Assembly: GCF_040719145.1 (NCBI RefSeq)
Contig: NZ_JBFDUZ010000001.1
Coordinates: 2,666,001-2,730,000 of the forward strand
Length of the DNA stretch: 64,000 nt
Direction of reading: 5' to 3'
DNA from: Paenibacillus sp. JQZ6Y-1
GTDB taxonomy: Bacteria; Bacillota; Bacilli; Paenibacillales; Paenibacillaceae
Position numbers and translations under genes: made by a program. Positions 27,233-36,402 of the stretch are shown one piece after another (position 1 is the stretch's first letter; each line of letters opens with the position of its first letter). Below the pieces are notes generated by a model, which was not told the origin of the DNA, ran no database searches, and saw nothing but the letters and a program-made list of their open reading frames with translations.

Positions 27233-29011
27233 TCAAGATTCTACGGAGAACAGATAGTGATACACCGGCTGTCCACCATTATGAATCTCTACCTCCGCAT
27301 CTGGGTAAGTGGATTCCACCCACTCTGCCAGTGCTGCCGTTTGCTGCTCATCGGCTTCGCTGCCAGTGAGGACGGTAATCACTTCCTGCCCATCTTCGAT
27401 CATCGCTGCCAGCAATTGCTGACAAGTATGCAGCAGATCGGCATCGGTAGCTACAATTTTGGAATTATGAATACCGATATAATTACCCTGTTTGATGATC
27501 ATATCATCCATATTCGTATCCCGCACAGCGAGTGTTACCTGACCGGATTTTACATGAGTCAGTGCTTCGTTCAGGTTGGACGTATTCATATCCACCTCTT
27601 CGTCCTCTTGGAACGCGAACGCTGCGGCGATGCCCTGCGGAATACTTTTACTCGGAATTACCGTAATCTGCTTGCTCTCTTCCAGCAGATCGCGCGCTTG
27701 CTGCGCTGCCAGCACGATATTCGAGTTATTCGGCAAAATATAAATATGACGCGCCGCTAAACTTTCTGCCGCTTTAACAAAGTCCTCCGTGCTTGGATTC
27801 ATCGTCTGACCGCCTGCCAGAATGATATCTACGCCAAGGCTGCGGAAAATCTCGGAAATACCATCACCGGACGAAACCGCAATGATGCCATAAGGTGCTA
27901 CTTCCTCTGCCGGAGGAACCGCTTCGGCTTGAGTCTGCACAGGCTGTTGCGGAATATCTGCAAACAGCTCCGGTGGTGGCGCAATATCCAAACCTGCCGA
28001 TAACAGATCGCGATGCTGCTCACGCATATTCAAAATATGGATCTGGGTAATCTCACCATATTGTAGTGCCAGATTCAGCACTTCGCCTGGTGCGCGGGAA
28101 TGTACATGCACTTTGATCACTTCATCATCCGAAATAACAATGATTGAATCCCCATTCACACCCAGTGCCTTACGGAACTGATCTTCGTCAAAGTGTGCTT
28201 TTGCTGCCTGACCTAGTGTACGATTGATGAAAAATTCCATATCATACAAAAACTCAATATCTTCCGTCTCCAGCTTGGCTTGCGCCGATACTGGTACATC
28301 AATGGTCGGCACGGTCTTCACCGCTACCGCAGATGGTGCATTGCCAGTCGGCGTAGAAGCGGCTGTATGAACCGTGGTACCATTTGTCGCTTGTCCATGC
28401 TGCAAATATTCGTAAAATCCTTCATAAATATAAACAAGTCCCTGACCGCCAGAATCGACAACACCGACCTGCTTGAGTACAGGCAGCATTTCTTGTGTCT
28501 GCGCCAGCGCCTCGTGTGCACGCTTCAGCACTTCACCCATTAGTTCGGTCAAATCCGTCGTGCGGCGGGAATAGTATACTGCATGCTTGGCAGCTTCTTT
28601 TGCTACCGTTAGAATCGTGCCTTCCACGGGCTTAACGACCGCTTTGTAGGCGGTTTCTACACCCTGTTGCAGTGCAGCCGCGAATTGAGCAGCATTTAAT
28701 TCATCGCGGGATGATGCCGAACGGCTGAAGCCGCGGAACAGCTGGGACAAAATAACGCCCGAATTCCCGCGCGCGCCCATCAGCAACCCTTTGGACAATA
28801 CGGTTGCCGCCTGACCAATGGAGGACGACTCATGTAGCTTCAGTTCTGCTACACCTGCCGTCATCGTCAAATTCATATTTGTGCCTGTATCGCCGTCCGG
28901 CACAGGAAACACATTCAAGGAATTGACATGCTCTGCATGCTGATGCAATTGCGCCGCACCCGCCAGTACCATTCCGGTAAAATCAACCCCGTTTAAAGAA
29001 CGCTTACTCAA
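27233..29011 (-). CDS. fakA: Fatty acid kinase, ATP-binding subunit FakA (YloV-like, DAK2 domain)
   Basis: About 592 residues. The TTG at 29011 is chosen because AAGGGG lies 8 nt before it; an in-frame ATG at 29032 has no site. The N-terminal DhaL/DAK2 domain has NVFPVPDGDTGTNMNLTM, MGARGNSGVILSQLFRGFS and VDSGGQGLVYIYEGF, which bind ADP-Mg. Pro/Ala/Thr-rich insertions (around residues 230-255 and 355-380) make it longer than Bacillus YloV. The C-terminal DegV-like half has AVSSGDGISEIFRSLG and ILPNNSNIVLAAQQA. It phosphorylates FakB-bound fatty acids; the partner gene follows directly. Confidence 0.92.
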   Translation of the reverse strand: MSKRSLNGVDFTGMVLAGAAQLHQHAEHVNSLNVFPVPDGDTGTNMNLTMTAGVAELKLHESSSIGQAATVLSKGLLMGARGNSGVILSQLFRGFSRSASSRDELNAAQFAAALQQGVETAYKAVVKPVEGTILTVAKEAAKHAVYYSRRTTDLTELMGEVLKRAHEALAQTQEMLPVLKQVGVVDSGGQGLVYIYEGFYEYLQHGQATNGTTVHTAASTPTGNAPSAVAVKTVPTIDVPVSAQAKLETEDIEFLYDMEFFINRTLGQAAKAHFDEDQFRKALGVNGDSIIVISDDEVIKVHVHSRAPGEVLNLALQYGEITQIHILNMREQHRDLLSAGLDIAPPPELFADIPQQPVQTQAEAVPPAEEVAPYGIIAVSSGDGISEIFRSLGVDIILAGGQTMNPSTEDFVKAAESLAARHIYILPNNSNIVLAAQQARDLLEESKQITVIPSKSIPQGIAAAFAFQEDEEVDMNTSNLNEALTHVKSGQVTLAVRDTNMDDMIIKQGNYIGIHNSKIVATDADLLHTCQQLLAAMIEDGQEVITVLTGSEADEQQTAALAEWVESTYPDAEVEIHNGGQPVYHYLFSVES

Positions 29012-29499
29012 TGAAAAATCCCCTTCCCTCATCTATCCGCTTCGCCAGTGCCAGCTGTGAAACGGAACTATACGCTTGTAATAGTTAATTGTTAGTTATT
29101 CATGATTCATGTGTCCGTGCATCCTTCAACAATGGATGACAGTCAGACGCTGGTGCTGATATGGGATACAGTATGATCCATCATCAGCATGCCATGCAAA
29201 TATGGCTTATCATGAACCTTCGGATGTGCTGTATTATACGCCAGTAGTATGGCGAACGTTTCATATGTTTAGCACCTTATCCAAGTACCAAGTACCAAAC
29301 TCGGGCAAACATGCGCCACTACAGCATTTTTTCAATCATACAGGTTTGCAAATCAGTTCCTCTATGACAAGGATAGCATACGATAAAACGCTTTTATAAA
29401 TGCGCGCAGCATTACCTTTATTTCAGTCAAAAGGTCATACGGAACTATGTTACATTGTACTATAAGCGTGTGCAGAAATAAATAAAGTATTTAGAAGTG
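29012..29499. other. Divergent region between fakA and rpmB
   Basis: Nearly 490 bp. No gene, tRNA or repeat recognised. In Bacillus an Asp23-family gene (yloU) lies between rpmB and yloV; it is absent here, and an Asp23-family gene is found instead at 59.4 kb. Confidence 0.45.
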
Positions 29500-29529
29500 T
29501 TGACGTTGCTTTCTTGATTATGATAATAT
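29500..29529 (+). promoter_or_regulatory. Promoter of rpmB
   Basis: TTGACG (29500-29505), 18-bp spacer, TAATAT (29524-29529), about 50 bp before the rpmB start. Confidence 0.6.
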
Positions 29530-29578
29530 GTTATGAGTGTTGTTTTCATGCACTTTTTCGGAAATAGGAGGTGTAACT

Positions 29579-29767
29579 ATGGCCCGTAAATGTTATGTAA
29601 CAGGTAAAACTGCTGGTAGCGGCAACCACGTATCTCACGCTAACAACCGTAACCGTCGTACTTGGGGCGTGAACGTTCAAAAAGTTCGCATCCTCGTAAA
29701 CGGTAAACCAAAACGCGTATACGTAAGTACTCGCGCTTTGAAATCCGGTAAAGTTACCCGCGTATAA
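29579..29767 (+). CDS. rpmB: 50S ribosomal protein L28
   Basis: 62 residues from the ATG at 29579 preceded by TAGGAGGTGTAACT. The sequence matches L28 throughout: [40 protein letters not shown] and [14 protein letters not shown]. Only one Cys is present, so it is the zinc-free type. It stands alone on the plus strand between two minus-strand blocks, as in Bacillus, with its own promoter and terminator. Confidence 0.97.
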   Translation: MARKCYVTGKTAGSGNHVSHANNRNRRTWGVNVQKVRILVNGKPKRVYVSTRALKSGKVTRV

Positions 29768-29782
29768 TGATATGATGATGAG

Positions 29783-29813
29783 AAAGCACTCTCCAATATG
29801 AGGGTGCTTTTTT
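29783..29813 (+). terminator. Terminator of rpmB
   Basis: Stem AAAGCACTCT/AGGGTGCTTT with an 8-nt loop followed by TTT; 15 bp after the stop codon. Confidence 0.85.
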
Positions 29814-29859
29814 GCTGCTCACATTTTGGGAGTGGCGCGGGGATTAGGCTGGGAATAGG

Positions 29860-30063
29860 TACAGCGCTTCGGTAAAGGATAAGGGAACGTCCTCGGGTGG
29901 AGCCGCGGGAATCTTTTGGATTGGGAGTGAATGAAGATTCCCGCACCTCCAAAGCCGTAAGATATTTTGCTTCGCAAAAATCACTTTCTATTGAACACCG
30001 TGTTTGAATATCGCAAACACTGTAAGTCGTCCTTTTCCCTTAGTCCTTTACCTACGCTATGTG
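29860..30063. repeat. Long palindromic intergenic element, copy 2 (with insertion)
   Basis: Arms GGTAAAGGATAAGGGAACG and the complement of CCTTTTCCCTTAGTCCTTTA pair; the centre has GGAGCCGCGGGAATCTT paired with AAGATTCCCGCACCTCC. Same orientation as copy 1. After CTCCAAAGCC the element is interrupted by extra sequence (29957-30026) and then resumes with TCGTCCTTTTCCC. It lies between the convergent ends of rpmB and rpe. Confidence 0.8.
29957..30026. mobile_element. Small insertion within palindromic element copy 2
   Basis: GTAAG occurs at 29957-29961 and 30022-30026, flanking 60 bp absent from copies 1 and 3. The insert holds two short hairpins, ATTTTGC/GCAAAAT and GTGTTTG/CAAACAC. The 5-bp direct repeat looks like a target-site duplication, but with only one example it could be coincidence. 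Confidence 0.4.
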
Positions 30064-30212
30064 CTGATTCAAGCATAATGTGCTCGCGTGAAGAAATGTG
30101 GAGCAGCTTTGGTGGTTTGGTAGGAAATTTATTAGGAATTGAGCAGTTGATTGTGACCTTTATTTGTTTGTATGGGAATGAGATATACATAGAAGTTGTG
30201 GGAGAATATAAG

Positions 30213-30253
30213 AAAAGGCAACTGATTTTATATGAAATCAGTTGCCTTTTTTT
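30213..30253. terminator. Bidirectional terminator between rpmB and rpe
   Basis: A 16-bp stem AAAAGGCAACTGATTT/AAATCAGTTGCCTTTT with a 6-nt loop and T runs on both strands. It can end the rpe transcript on the minus strand and anything reading through rpmB on the plus strand. The remaining sequence from 30064 to 30442 shows no supported gene. Confidence 0.85.
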
Positions 30254-30442
30254 GTTGAGTAAGATGTTATGCGGATTGGATGTGATGAATGATGTGATCC
30301 GCATAGGGTTTGTTTTGTATAGATCCATTTGTATGCTTGAGAGTCAATATGGCTTTTGTTGAAAAGATGAATTTACTCTATTGAGCATAAGGATGGCTCT
30401 ATAGATTGAATTTGTTTCTTTCGATTGCTTATATGACCGCAA

Positions 30443-31105
30443 TTAGATTAGGCTGTTGCGGATGCTTTGGATGGCTGCGGCGCGGTTGGGGGCGCCGAAG
30501 ACGGCGCTGCCGGCTACAAGGACGTCGGCGCCTGCTTCTACGACCTGACGGGCGGTGGAAGCGGCGATACCGCCGTCTACTTCGATGTGCAGGGCGGTGT
30601 GACCGATGGCGTTTGCCCAGTCACGGATTTCGCGAATTTTGTGTACGGTGCGTGGGATGAACGATTGACCACCGAAGCCGGGGTTAACGGTCATGACCAG
30701 TACCATATCCAGATCTTCCAGCACTTCGCGGATAGCGCTAGCTGGGGTTGCTGGGTTCAGGGCTACGCCTGCTTTGGCACCGTGTTCCTTGATCAAGTGA
30801 ATCACGCGATGCAGATGCGTGCAAGCTTCGGCATGGACGGTGATCATTTGAGCACCGGCTTTTACGAAGTCAGCGATATAACGATCCGGGTTCTCGATCA
30901 TCAGATGCACATCAATGAACAATCCGGTATGTGGAGCGATGGATTGCAGTACAGGTGCGCCAAACGTAATATTAGGGACGAAATGTCCGTCCATTACGTC
31001 AACGTGCAGCCAGTCTGCCCCGCTGCGTTCGACTTCTTTGACTTCATCCAACAATTTGCCAAAATCGGCGGATAAAATGGATGGTGCGATTTTGATATCA
31101 TGCAT
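30443..31105 (-). CDS. rpe: Ribulose-phosphate 3-epimerase
   Basis: 220 residues, GGAGG before ATG. TIM-barrel signatures: [85 protein letters not shown] and [11 protein letters not shown]. Metal ligands His/Asp of VDVMDGHF and VHLMIENP are present. Interconverts ribulose-5-phosphate and xylulose-5-phosphate in the pentose phosphate pathway. It follows rsgA by only 3 bp, as in Bacillus, and is last of the rlmN-prpC-prkC-rsgA-rpe run. Confidence 0.97.
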   Translation of the reverse strand: MHDIKIAPSILSADFGKLLDEVKEVERSGADWLHVDVMDGHFVPNITFGAPVLQSIAPHTGLFIDVHLMIENPDRYIADFVKAGAQMITVHAEACTHLHRVIHLIKEHGAKAGVALNPATPASAIREVLEDLDMVLVMTVNPGFGGQSFIPRTVHKIREIRDWANAIGHTALHIEVDGGIAASTARQVVEAGADVLVAGSAVFGAPNRAAAIQSIRNSLI

Positions 31106-31108
31106 GGT

Positions 31109-32029
31109 TCAGTACCTCCGTTTCTCGTCTTTCATCTCCTGATAAAACTGTTGATAATGCTTGTAGCGGCTTTGCGCGATCTCGCCTTCATTCAGCGCTT
31201 CTAGCACTTTGCAGCCCGGCTCATGCAGATGAGTACAGCCGCGGAATTTACAGCTATCTGCATAACGATTGAACTCGCGGAAGCAGGATGCCAGATCATC
31301 GACCCCAAGCTGGGTGAAGTTCAACTGGCTGAAGCCCGGTGTATCGGCGACATAGCCGCCGCCTTCCAGCTCGATCAGCTCTACGTGACGAGTCGTATGT
31401 CGTCCCCGACCCAAGCGCATGCTAATCTCACTCGTATTCAGATCGCTGCCCGGAATGACGGCGTTGAGCAAGGATGACTTGCCTACACCGGACTGACCAG
31501 CGAACATGCTGAGACGTCCACTGAGCTCTGACGAGATCTGCTGCGCTCCAAGCTGACTTTCGGCACTGGTCAAAATGACGTGATAGCCGATCTGTTCATA
31601 TAGCAGACGCGCCTGTTCCACTTCATCTCGAGTCTGCTGATCCTCATCGTCCAGCAGATCCATTTTGCTAAAACAAATGAGTGGTTCCAGTCCAGCATGC
31701 TCAATATGTACCAGAAATTTATCCAGCAAAATCAGACTCAAATCCGGTTCTTTGACGGAAAAGAGCAGCACCGCCTGATCAATATTAGCCACAGGTGGAC
31801 GAATCAATTCGGTCCGTCGCGGCAATATTTCATCTACGGTGCCTTCTCCATTTTCAGTCAATGAATAGATTACCTGATCGCCGACCAGTGGCGAGATGCC
31901 TTTTTTCTTGAAAATGCCTCGTGCTCGGCACTGAATCGTGCCGGATAAGGTACCAGCATCGCCAGCCTCTTCAACCGGTTTAACATAATAATATCCACTT
32001 AGCGCTTTGACGATTAAGCCTTCAGGCAT
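31109..32029 (-). CDS. rsgA: Ribosome small subunit-dependent GTPase RsgA
   Basis: About 306 residues from the ATG at 32029 (AAAGGA 8 nt upstream). Order: OB domain (MPEGLIVKALSGYYYVKPVE), circularly permuted GTPase with G4 'CFSKMDLLDDE' before G1 'FAGQSGVGKSSLLNAV' and G3 'DTPGFSQLNF', then a zinc site C.....C.H.....C (SCKFRGCTHLHEPGCKVLEA). RsgA checks late 30S assembly and is tuned by PrkC-type phosphorylation in Bacillus, whose kinase gene lies immediately upstream. Confidence 0.96.
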   Translation of the reverse strand: MPEGLIVKALSGYYYVKPVEEAGDAGTLSGTIQCRARGIFKKKGISPLVGDQVIYSLTENGEGTVDEILPRRTELIRPPVANIDQAVLLFSVKEPDLSLILLDKFLVHIEHAGLEPLICFSKMDLLDDEDQQTRDEVEQARLLYEQIGYHVILTSAESQLGAQQISSELSGRLSMFAGQSGVGKSSLLNAVIPGSDLNTSEISMRLGRGRHTTRHVELIELEGGGYVADTPGFSQLNFTQLGVDDLASCFREFNRYADSCKFRGCTHLHEPGCKVLEALNEGEIAQSRYKHYQQFYQEMKDEKRRY

Positions 32030-32125
32030 GTAATCCGTCCTTTCACTGACTCTCATTGACTTTGATTGAGTGGCAATACATATGATAAGGGCAACCTATA
32101 CAGATTGCCCTCATCCATCTTCACA

Positions 32126-34363
32126 TTAATCGGTATCGGTCGTATTCGGATCGGTTGGCGGTGTGGTTCCATCGGTCGTACCATCTTGACCGGGAGGAGT
32201 ACCGTCGTTATTTCCGGGTCCTTTACCATTGCCATTGCCGTTTCCGTTATTACCATTATCATTGCCATTCCCCGGATCGGTTCCATCCGTGTTGCCTGGC
32301 GAAGTTGTTCCCGGCGTGTTGCCCGACTGATTGGTATTGTCCGGCGGCGTCACTTCACCAGAATTGCTTGGCTCCACAACACCTTCCTGTACCGTATTCT
32401 GTTTGGCATCGTTATAGCTAATGGCAAAGGTATCGAGGAATTGCCCATCACGATACACTTTGACTACACCATTTTGACTTGGGTCCAGAATCATATTAAC
32501 CTGTAACGACTGTCTTGAATTAATCGTTTTGGTTCCCCAGTTGCGATCCGCGCCACGAGCATCGGTATAAATGATATTGATTTTGCTCGCCTGACCTGCG
32601 GTTTTAGGCGGTACGGATACACTATACGTGTAATCCAGCGCTTCTGGCGGATAACCGGTACTTACCCAGAAGTCGACTTTACTGCCTTTTGTTGCAGAAC
32701 CGCCTGCTTGTGGATTTTGGCGAGTAACTTTGCCGGATTCCACACTATAGCTGGATTCCTGCTGTACATTACCAACACCAAAGCCCGAATCGGACAGCTT
32801 GGATTGTGCGCTAGACTGACTCGAATTGGTCAGATCCGGTACTGTTGCTGTAGAGGCTCCTTTGCTGACAATCAATGTGACTGCCTGCATCTCCGGTTTT
32901 ACCTCTTCATTCGCACCCGGATTCTGATCTAGCACGACTCCGCTGTCTACACTATCGCTTGTCTGATCTTCACGAGTGATCTGATCATCTTTGAAGCCTA
33001 GTGCCAGCAATTGCTTACGTGCATCCTCAAAAGTAATACCGCTTTTAAGATCCGGCATCTTGATCGGGTCTTTATCAACGGTCACACTGAGCTGTACGGT
33101 CGCTCCCTGCTTGACTACACTGTTCGGCTCAGGGTCCTGTGCAAACACAATCCCCGGCTCCTTGCCTTCCTGATATTCATATACAATATCATCTGAAACG
33201 ACAAGCCCCTGCTCACTCAAAATCTGCTTTGCATTGGCTTCCGTTTCATTAAGTACGCTTTTCACCGTTACTTCCGGTACGTTCATGGTAGCATTCACAT
33301 ACATAACGATTGCGCCCATAATGACCAGCACCAATACGACGATAGAGACCCATACAGCGGGCTTTTTCCAGAAGCTTGGTTTGGCAACAGCACTGCTTTT
33401 TCTGCCGCGGTCGCGTTCCATATTGCGAACCTCCTCCTTTTCCGGTGGCGGAATGGGGATGGAGTTCGGCCGAATTGCCGATACCACCTTGGTTTGCTCA
33501 TCATCATCATTGCTTGCAAAATAGACTCGCGATTCCTTGCTGCGCTCTGGCAGCAGACATGTATCGAGATCTGTCAGCATATCATGAGCGGAATGGTAAC
33601 GCTCTGCTGGATTTTTGCGCATCGCCTTCAGAATGATATTTTCTACACTTTGCGGAATCAGCGGATTAATCAAGCGCGGATCTTCAAACTCATCCTGCAA
33701 ATGCTTGAGCGCTACGCTGATCGGGCTTTCGCCTTGAAATGGCAAGCGTCCAGTTAACATCTGATACATAACGATACCAAGTGAATACAGATCGGACTTC
33801 TCACCTGTTGTTACACCCTTGGCATGCTCCGGTGAAAAATAATGCACGGAGCCGACAACGGAACCAGTCTGCGTAATCGTGGTCGAGGTGACCGCACGCG
33901 CAATTCCAAAGTCCGTTACTTTGACCCGTCCATTACGACCAATCAAAATATTATGCGGCTTGATGTCGCGATGAATAATTTGATTGTGATGGGCATGATC
34001 CAGTGCATCACAAATCTGAGTAGCAAAACGGACAGCTTCCTCTACCGGCAGCGGTGCCCGTTCCTTGATAATCTCGTTCAGATTCTGCCCATTGATATAT
34101 TCCATGACGATATAATGCACATCGTCTTCTTGACCTACATCGTAAATGCTGACTACATTCGGATGGGACAGCGAAGCAGCCGATTGCGCTTCACGACGAA
34201 AACGGCGGATAAATTCCTCATCATATACAAATTGCTGACGCAGTACTTTAATCGCTACATGACGATTCAGCAGCACATCCAGCGCTTTGTATACGAGCGC
34301 CATACCGCCGCCACCGATTTCTTCCATAATTTCATAGCGGCCGCCTAGAACACGTCCAATCAT
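32126..34363 (-). CDS. prkC: PASTA-domain Ser/Thr kinase PrkC (Stk)
   Basis: About 745 residues from the ATG at 34363; the GTG at 34372 overlaps the AAGGGGTG site. Cytoplasmic kinase: glycine loop EEIGGGGMALVYKA, Lys in HVAIKVLR, IIHRDIKPHNILIG, DFGIARAV. One membrane helix (VWVSIVVLVLVIMGAIVMYV) near residue 345, then three extracellular PASTA repeats (starts near VPEVTVKS, MPDLKSG, VPDLTNS), an Ig-like region and an 80-residue Asn/Gly/Thr/Pro tail that is absent from Bacillus PrkC. It senses muropeptides or lipid II and phosphorylates translation and cell-wall targets. Overlaps prpC by 4 nt. Confidence 0.95.
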   Translation of the reverse strand: MIGRVLGGRYEIMEEIGGGGMALVYKALDVLLNRHVAIKVLRQQFVYDEEFIRRFRREAQSAASLSHPNVVSIYDVGQEDDVHYIVMEYINGQNLNEIIKERAPLPVEEAVRFATQICDALDHAHHNQIIHRDIKPHNILIGRNGRVKVTDFGIARAVTSTTITQTGSVVGSVHYFSPEHAKGVTTGEKSDLYSLGIVMYQMLTGRLPFQGESPISVALKHLQDEFEDPRLINPLIPQSVENIILKAMRKNPAERYHSAHDMLTDLDTCLLPERSKESRVYFASNDDDEQTKVVSAIRPNSIPIPPPEKEEVRNMERDRGRKSSAVAKPSFWKKPAVWVSIVVLVLVIMGAIVMYVNATMNVPEVTVKSVLNETEANAKQILSEQGLVVSDDIVYEYQEGKEPGIVFAQDPEPNSVVKQGATVQLSVTVDKDPIKMPDLKSGITFEDARKQLLALGFKDDQITREDQTSDSVDSGVVLDQNPGANEEVKPEMQAVTLIVSKGASTATVPDLTNSSQSSAQSKLSDSGFGVGNVQQESSYSVESGKVTRQNPQAGGSATKGSKVDFWVSTGYPPEALDYTYSVSVPPKTAGQASKINIIYTDARGADRNWGTKTINSRQSLQVNMILDPSQNGVVKVYRDGQFLDTFAISYNDAKQNTVQEGVVEPSNSGEVTPPDNTNQSGNTPGTTSPGNTDGTDPGNGNDNGNNGNGNGNGKGPGNNDGTPPGQDGTTDGTTPPTDPNTTDTD

Positions 34364-35133
34364 GGCGTCCACCCCTTATCGTCAGACTCTTGTACAGAGT
34401 CTGTAAATTCGAACAGGGCAACCGTAATATTGTCCTCACCGCCTGCTTCCAGCGCGAGTGCAATCAGATGACGCGCGCGCTCTTCTAGCGGAATCCCTGC
34501 CAATGCGACCGTTTCGATCTGTGCACCAGCAACCATATTGGTCAAACCGTCACTGCATAGCAGCAGCACCTCGCCTGTCGATAAAGCAATCTCGTCCAGC
34601 TCCACATTCACTTCCGCATCGGTGCCAAGTGCGCGCGTTAATACATTGCGACGTGGGTGTGCGGCTGCCTCTTCTTGGCTGATTTGCCCTGTTTTCAGCA
34701 ATTCATTGACCAGACTATGATCCTGAGTGAGCAATCGCAGCGCATCCTCGCCGACCAGATAAGCACGACTATCGCCGATATGACCGATGATGCCCTGATT
34801 GCCCCGCAGCAGAACAGCTACTACGGTTGTTCCCATATTATGATAATCACTGCTTGTTTGCGCGGTATGAAAAACAACATCATTCGCATGTAAAATCGCA
34901 TCATGCAGCGCTGCACGACATGCTTCTGTCGACAGCCCTGCTTCCAGACCTTGAAGATCGGATACTACCGTTTGTACAGCCAACTGGCTGGCGGTATCAC
35001 CTGCACGGTGACCGCCCATTCCATCCGCTACAATGCCCAGTACATATTCATTCTGTATACTGCCAATCCATACGGAATCCTCGTTAACCTGTCTGACGCG
35101 CCCCTTATCACTCAACTGTGCTGCTTTAATCAA
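34360..35133 (-). CDS. prpC: PP2C Ser/Thr phosphatase PrpC (Stp)
   Basis: About 257 residues from a TTG at 35133, 7 nt after AGGTG (another in-frame TTG lies two codons earlier). Complete PP2C: GRVRQVNEDSVWIG, VADGMGGHRAGDTAS, GTTVVAVLL, GHIGDSRAYL, QDHSLVNELLKTGQI, LLCSDGLTNMV and GGEDNITVALF. It reverses PrkC phosphorylation. The start lies 7 bp after the rlmN stop and the end overlaps prkC, the classic coupled pair. Confidence 0.95.
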   Translation of the reverse strand: MIKAAQLSDKGRVRQVNEDSVWIGSIQNEYVLGIVADGMGGHRAGDTASQLAVQTVVSDLQGLEAGLSTEACRAALHDAILHANDVVFHTAQTSSDYHNMGTTVVAVLLRGNQGIIGHIGDSRAYLVGEDALRLLTQDHSLVNELLKTGQISQEEAAAHPRRNVLTRALGTDAEVNVELDEIALSTGEVLLLCSDGLTNMVAGAQIETVALAGIPLEERARHLIALALEAGGEDNITVALFEFTDSVQESDDKGWTP

Positions 35134-35139
35134 CGCCAA

Positions 35140-36186
35140 TCACCTCGCAGTCGACTCCATATGCTTCGCACGTAATTGTCCACATGCGGCTGCAATATCA
35201 TGACCCTGCTCACGACGGATCGTAACATTCACACCTTTGTCCGCCAGAATGCGCTGAAACTCAAAAATGTCTTTACGCGGGGTGCGTACGTAATCGCGTT
35301 CCGGCACATAGTTAACCGGGATTAGGTTGACGTGGCACATCATATCTTTTAGGATGTTGCCCAGTTCTTCCGCATGCTCAGGACGGTCATTTACGCCACC
35401 GATCAAAGCATATTCAAACGTAATCCGGCGACCTGTTTTTTCCATATAATAACGCAGAGATTCCATTACATCGTCAAACGGGAAACGGCGGTTAACTGGC
35501 ATCAGCTTGGAACGCAGCTTGTCGTTTGGTGCGTGAATGGAAATAGCTAGATTGATCTGGGTATTCTCATCAGCAAACTGATAAATATTCGGCACGATTC
35601 CACTGGTGGAAACGGTGATATGACGCTGACCGATATTCAGACCTTTTTCGTGAATCATAATACGCAGGAATTTCATCGTTGCTTCGTAGTTTTCAAACGG
35701 TTCACCGGAACCCATGATTACGATGCTGCTAACGCGCTCATTTGTTTCGTCCAGAATCTTCTGTGCTTGTACGACTTGAGCAACGATCTCACCAGCGGTC
35801 AGGTTACGCTTCAGACCGCCCAGTGTGGACGCGCAAAATGTACAGCCGATCCGACAGCCGACCTGAGTCGTTACGCAGATACTGTTACCATAATTGTGAC
35901 GCATAATAACCGTCTCAATCGCATGGTTATCATGCAGACCGAACAGGAATTTTACCGTACCATCTTTGGATTGCAGCTTTGTAATTTCATCTAGCATGAC
36001 AAAAGAAAACTGGTCGTTCAGCTTGGCGCGCAGGCCTTTGGAAAGATTGGTCATTTCCTCAAACGACGTTACGCGTTTCACATACAGCCAGTCAAAAATT
36101 TGCGATGCCCGGAATGCAGGCTCATTATTCTCTTTCACCCAATCCTGAAGATCCTCCAGGGAAAAGTCATATATAAAGGGTTTCAT
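35140..36186 (-). CDS. rlmN: 23S rRNA (adenine2503-C2)/tRNA methyltransferase RlmN
   Basis: About 348 residues from the ATG at 36186. Radical SAM cysteines lie in [24 protein letters not shown]; other signatures are [42 protein letters not shown] and VNLIPVNYV, with the C-terminal catalytic Cys in [11 protein letters not shown]. Methylates A2503 of 23S rRNA. First of the run toward rpe; a structured terminator separates it from rsmB. Confidence 0.96.
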   Translation of the reverse strand: MKPFIYDFSLEDLQDWVKENNEPAFRASQIFDWLYVKRVTSFEEMTNLSKGLRAKLNDQFSFVMLDEITKLQSKDGTVKFLFGLHDNHAIETVIMRHNYGNSICVTTQVGCRIGCTFCASTLGGLKRNLTAGEIVAQVVQAQKILDETNERVSSIVIMGSGEPFENYEATMKFLRIMIHEKGLNIGQRHITVSTSGIVPNIYQFADENTQINLAISIHAPNDKLRSKLMPVNRRFPFDDVMESLRYYMEKTGRRITFEYALIGGVNDRPEHAEELGNILKDMMCHVNLIPVNYVPERDYVRTPRKDIFEFQRILADKGVNVTIRREQGHDIAAACGQLRAKHMESTAR

Positions 36187-36303
36187 TGCAGTTATCACAC
36201 CTATTCTTAATATCATTAAATTTATGGAGCACTATACACGTCATACATATCTGTCATTTACTATCGGGTTCACATCTTTATTAGTTTAGCACAAAACAAA
36301 GAA

Positions 36304-36380
36304 AGCCTAAAGAGGCACTCCGCCAACATCTGCGCTTTCTTATGCAAATATTGAGTGTGTGGGGTGCCTCCTATTAGGCT
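36304..36380 (-). terminator. Structured terminator between rsmB and rlmN
   Basis: Nested arms AGCCTAA/TTAGGCT and GAGGCACTCC/GGGGTGCCTC enclose about 40 nt that can pair differently with GAAAGC/GCTTTC; on the minus strand TTTCTTTGTTTTG follows. The two alternative foldings would fit an attenuator as well as a terminator. Confidence 0.65.
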
Positions 36381-36402
36381 ATGCCGAAAAAATCAGTCTT
36401 TT

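Noticed and set aside
29820..30442. spoVM or another small gene between rpe and rpmB
   Set aside because: No frame on either strand matches the SpoVM peptide. The open frames at 29967-30362 read through the palindromic element and the terminator hairpin.
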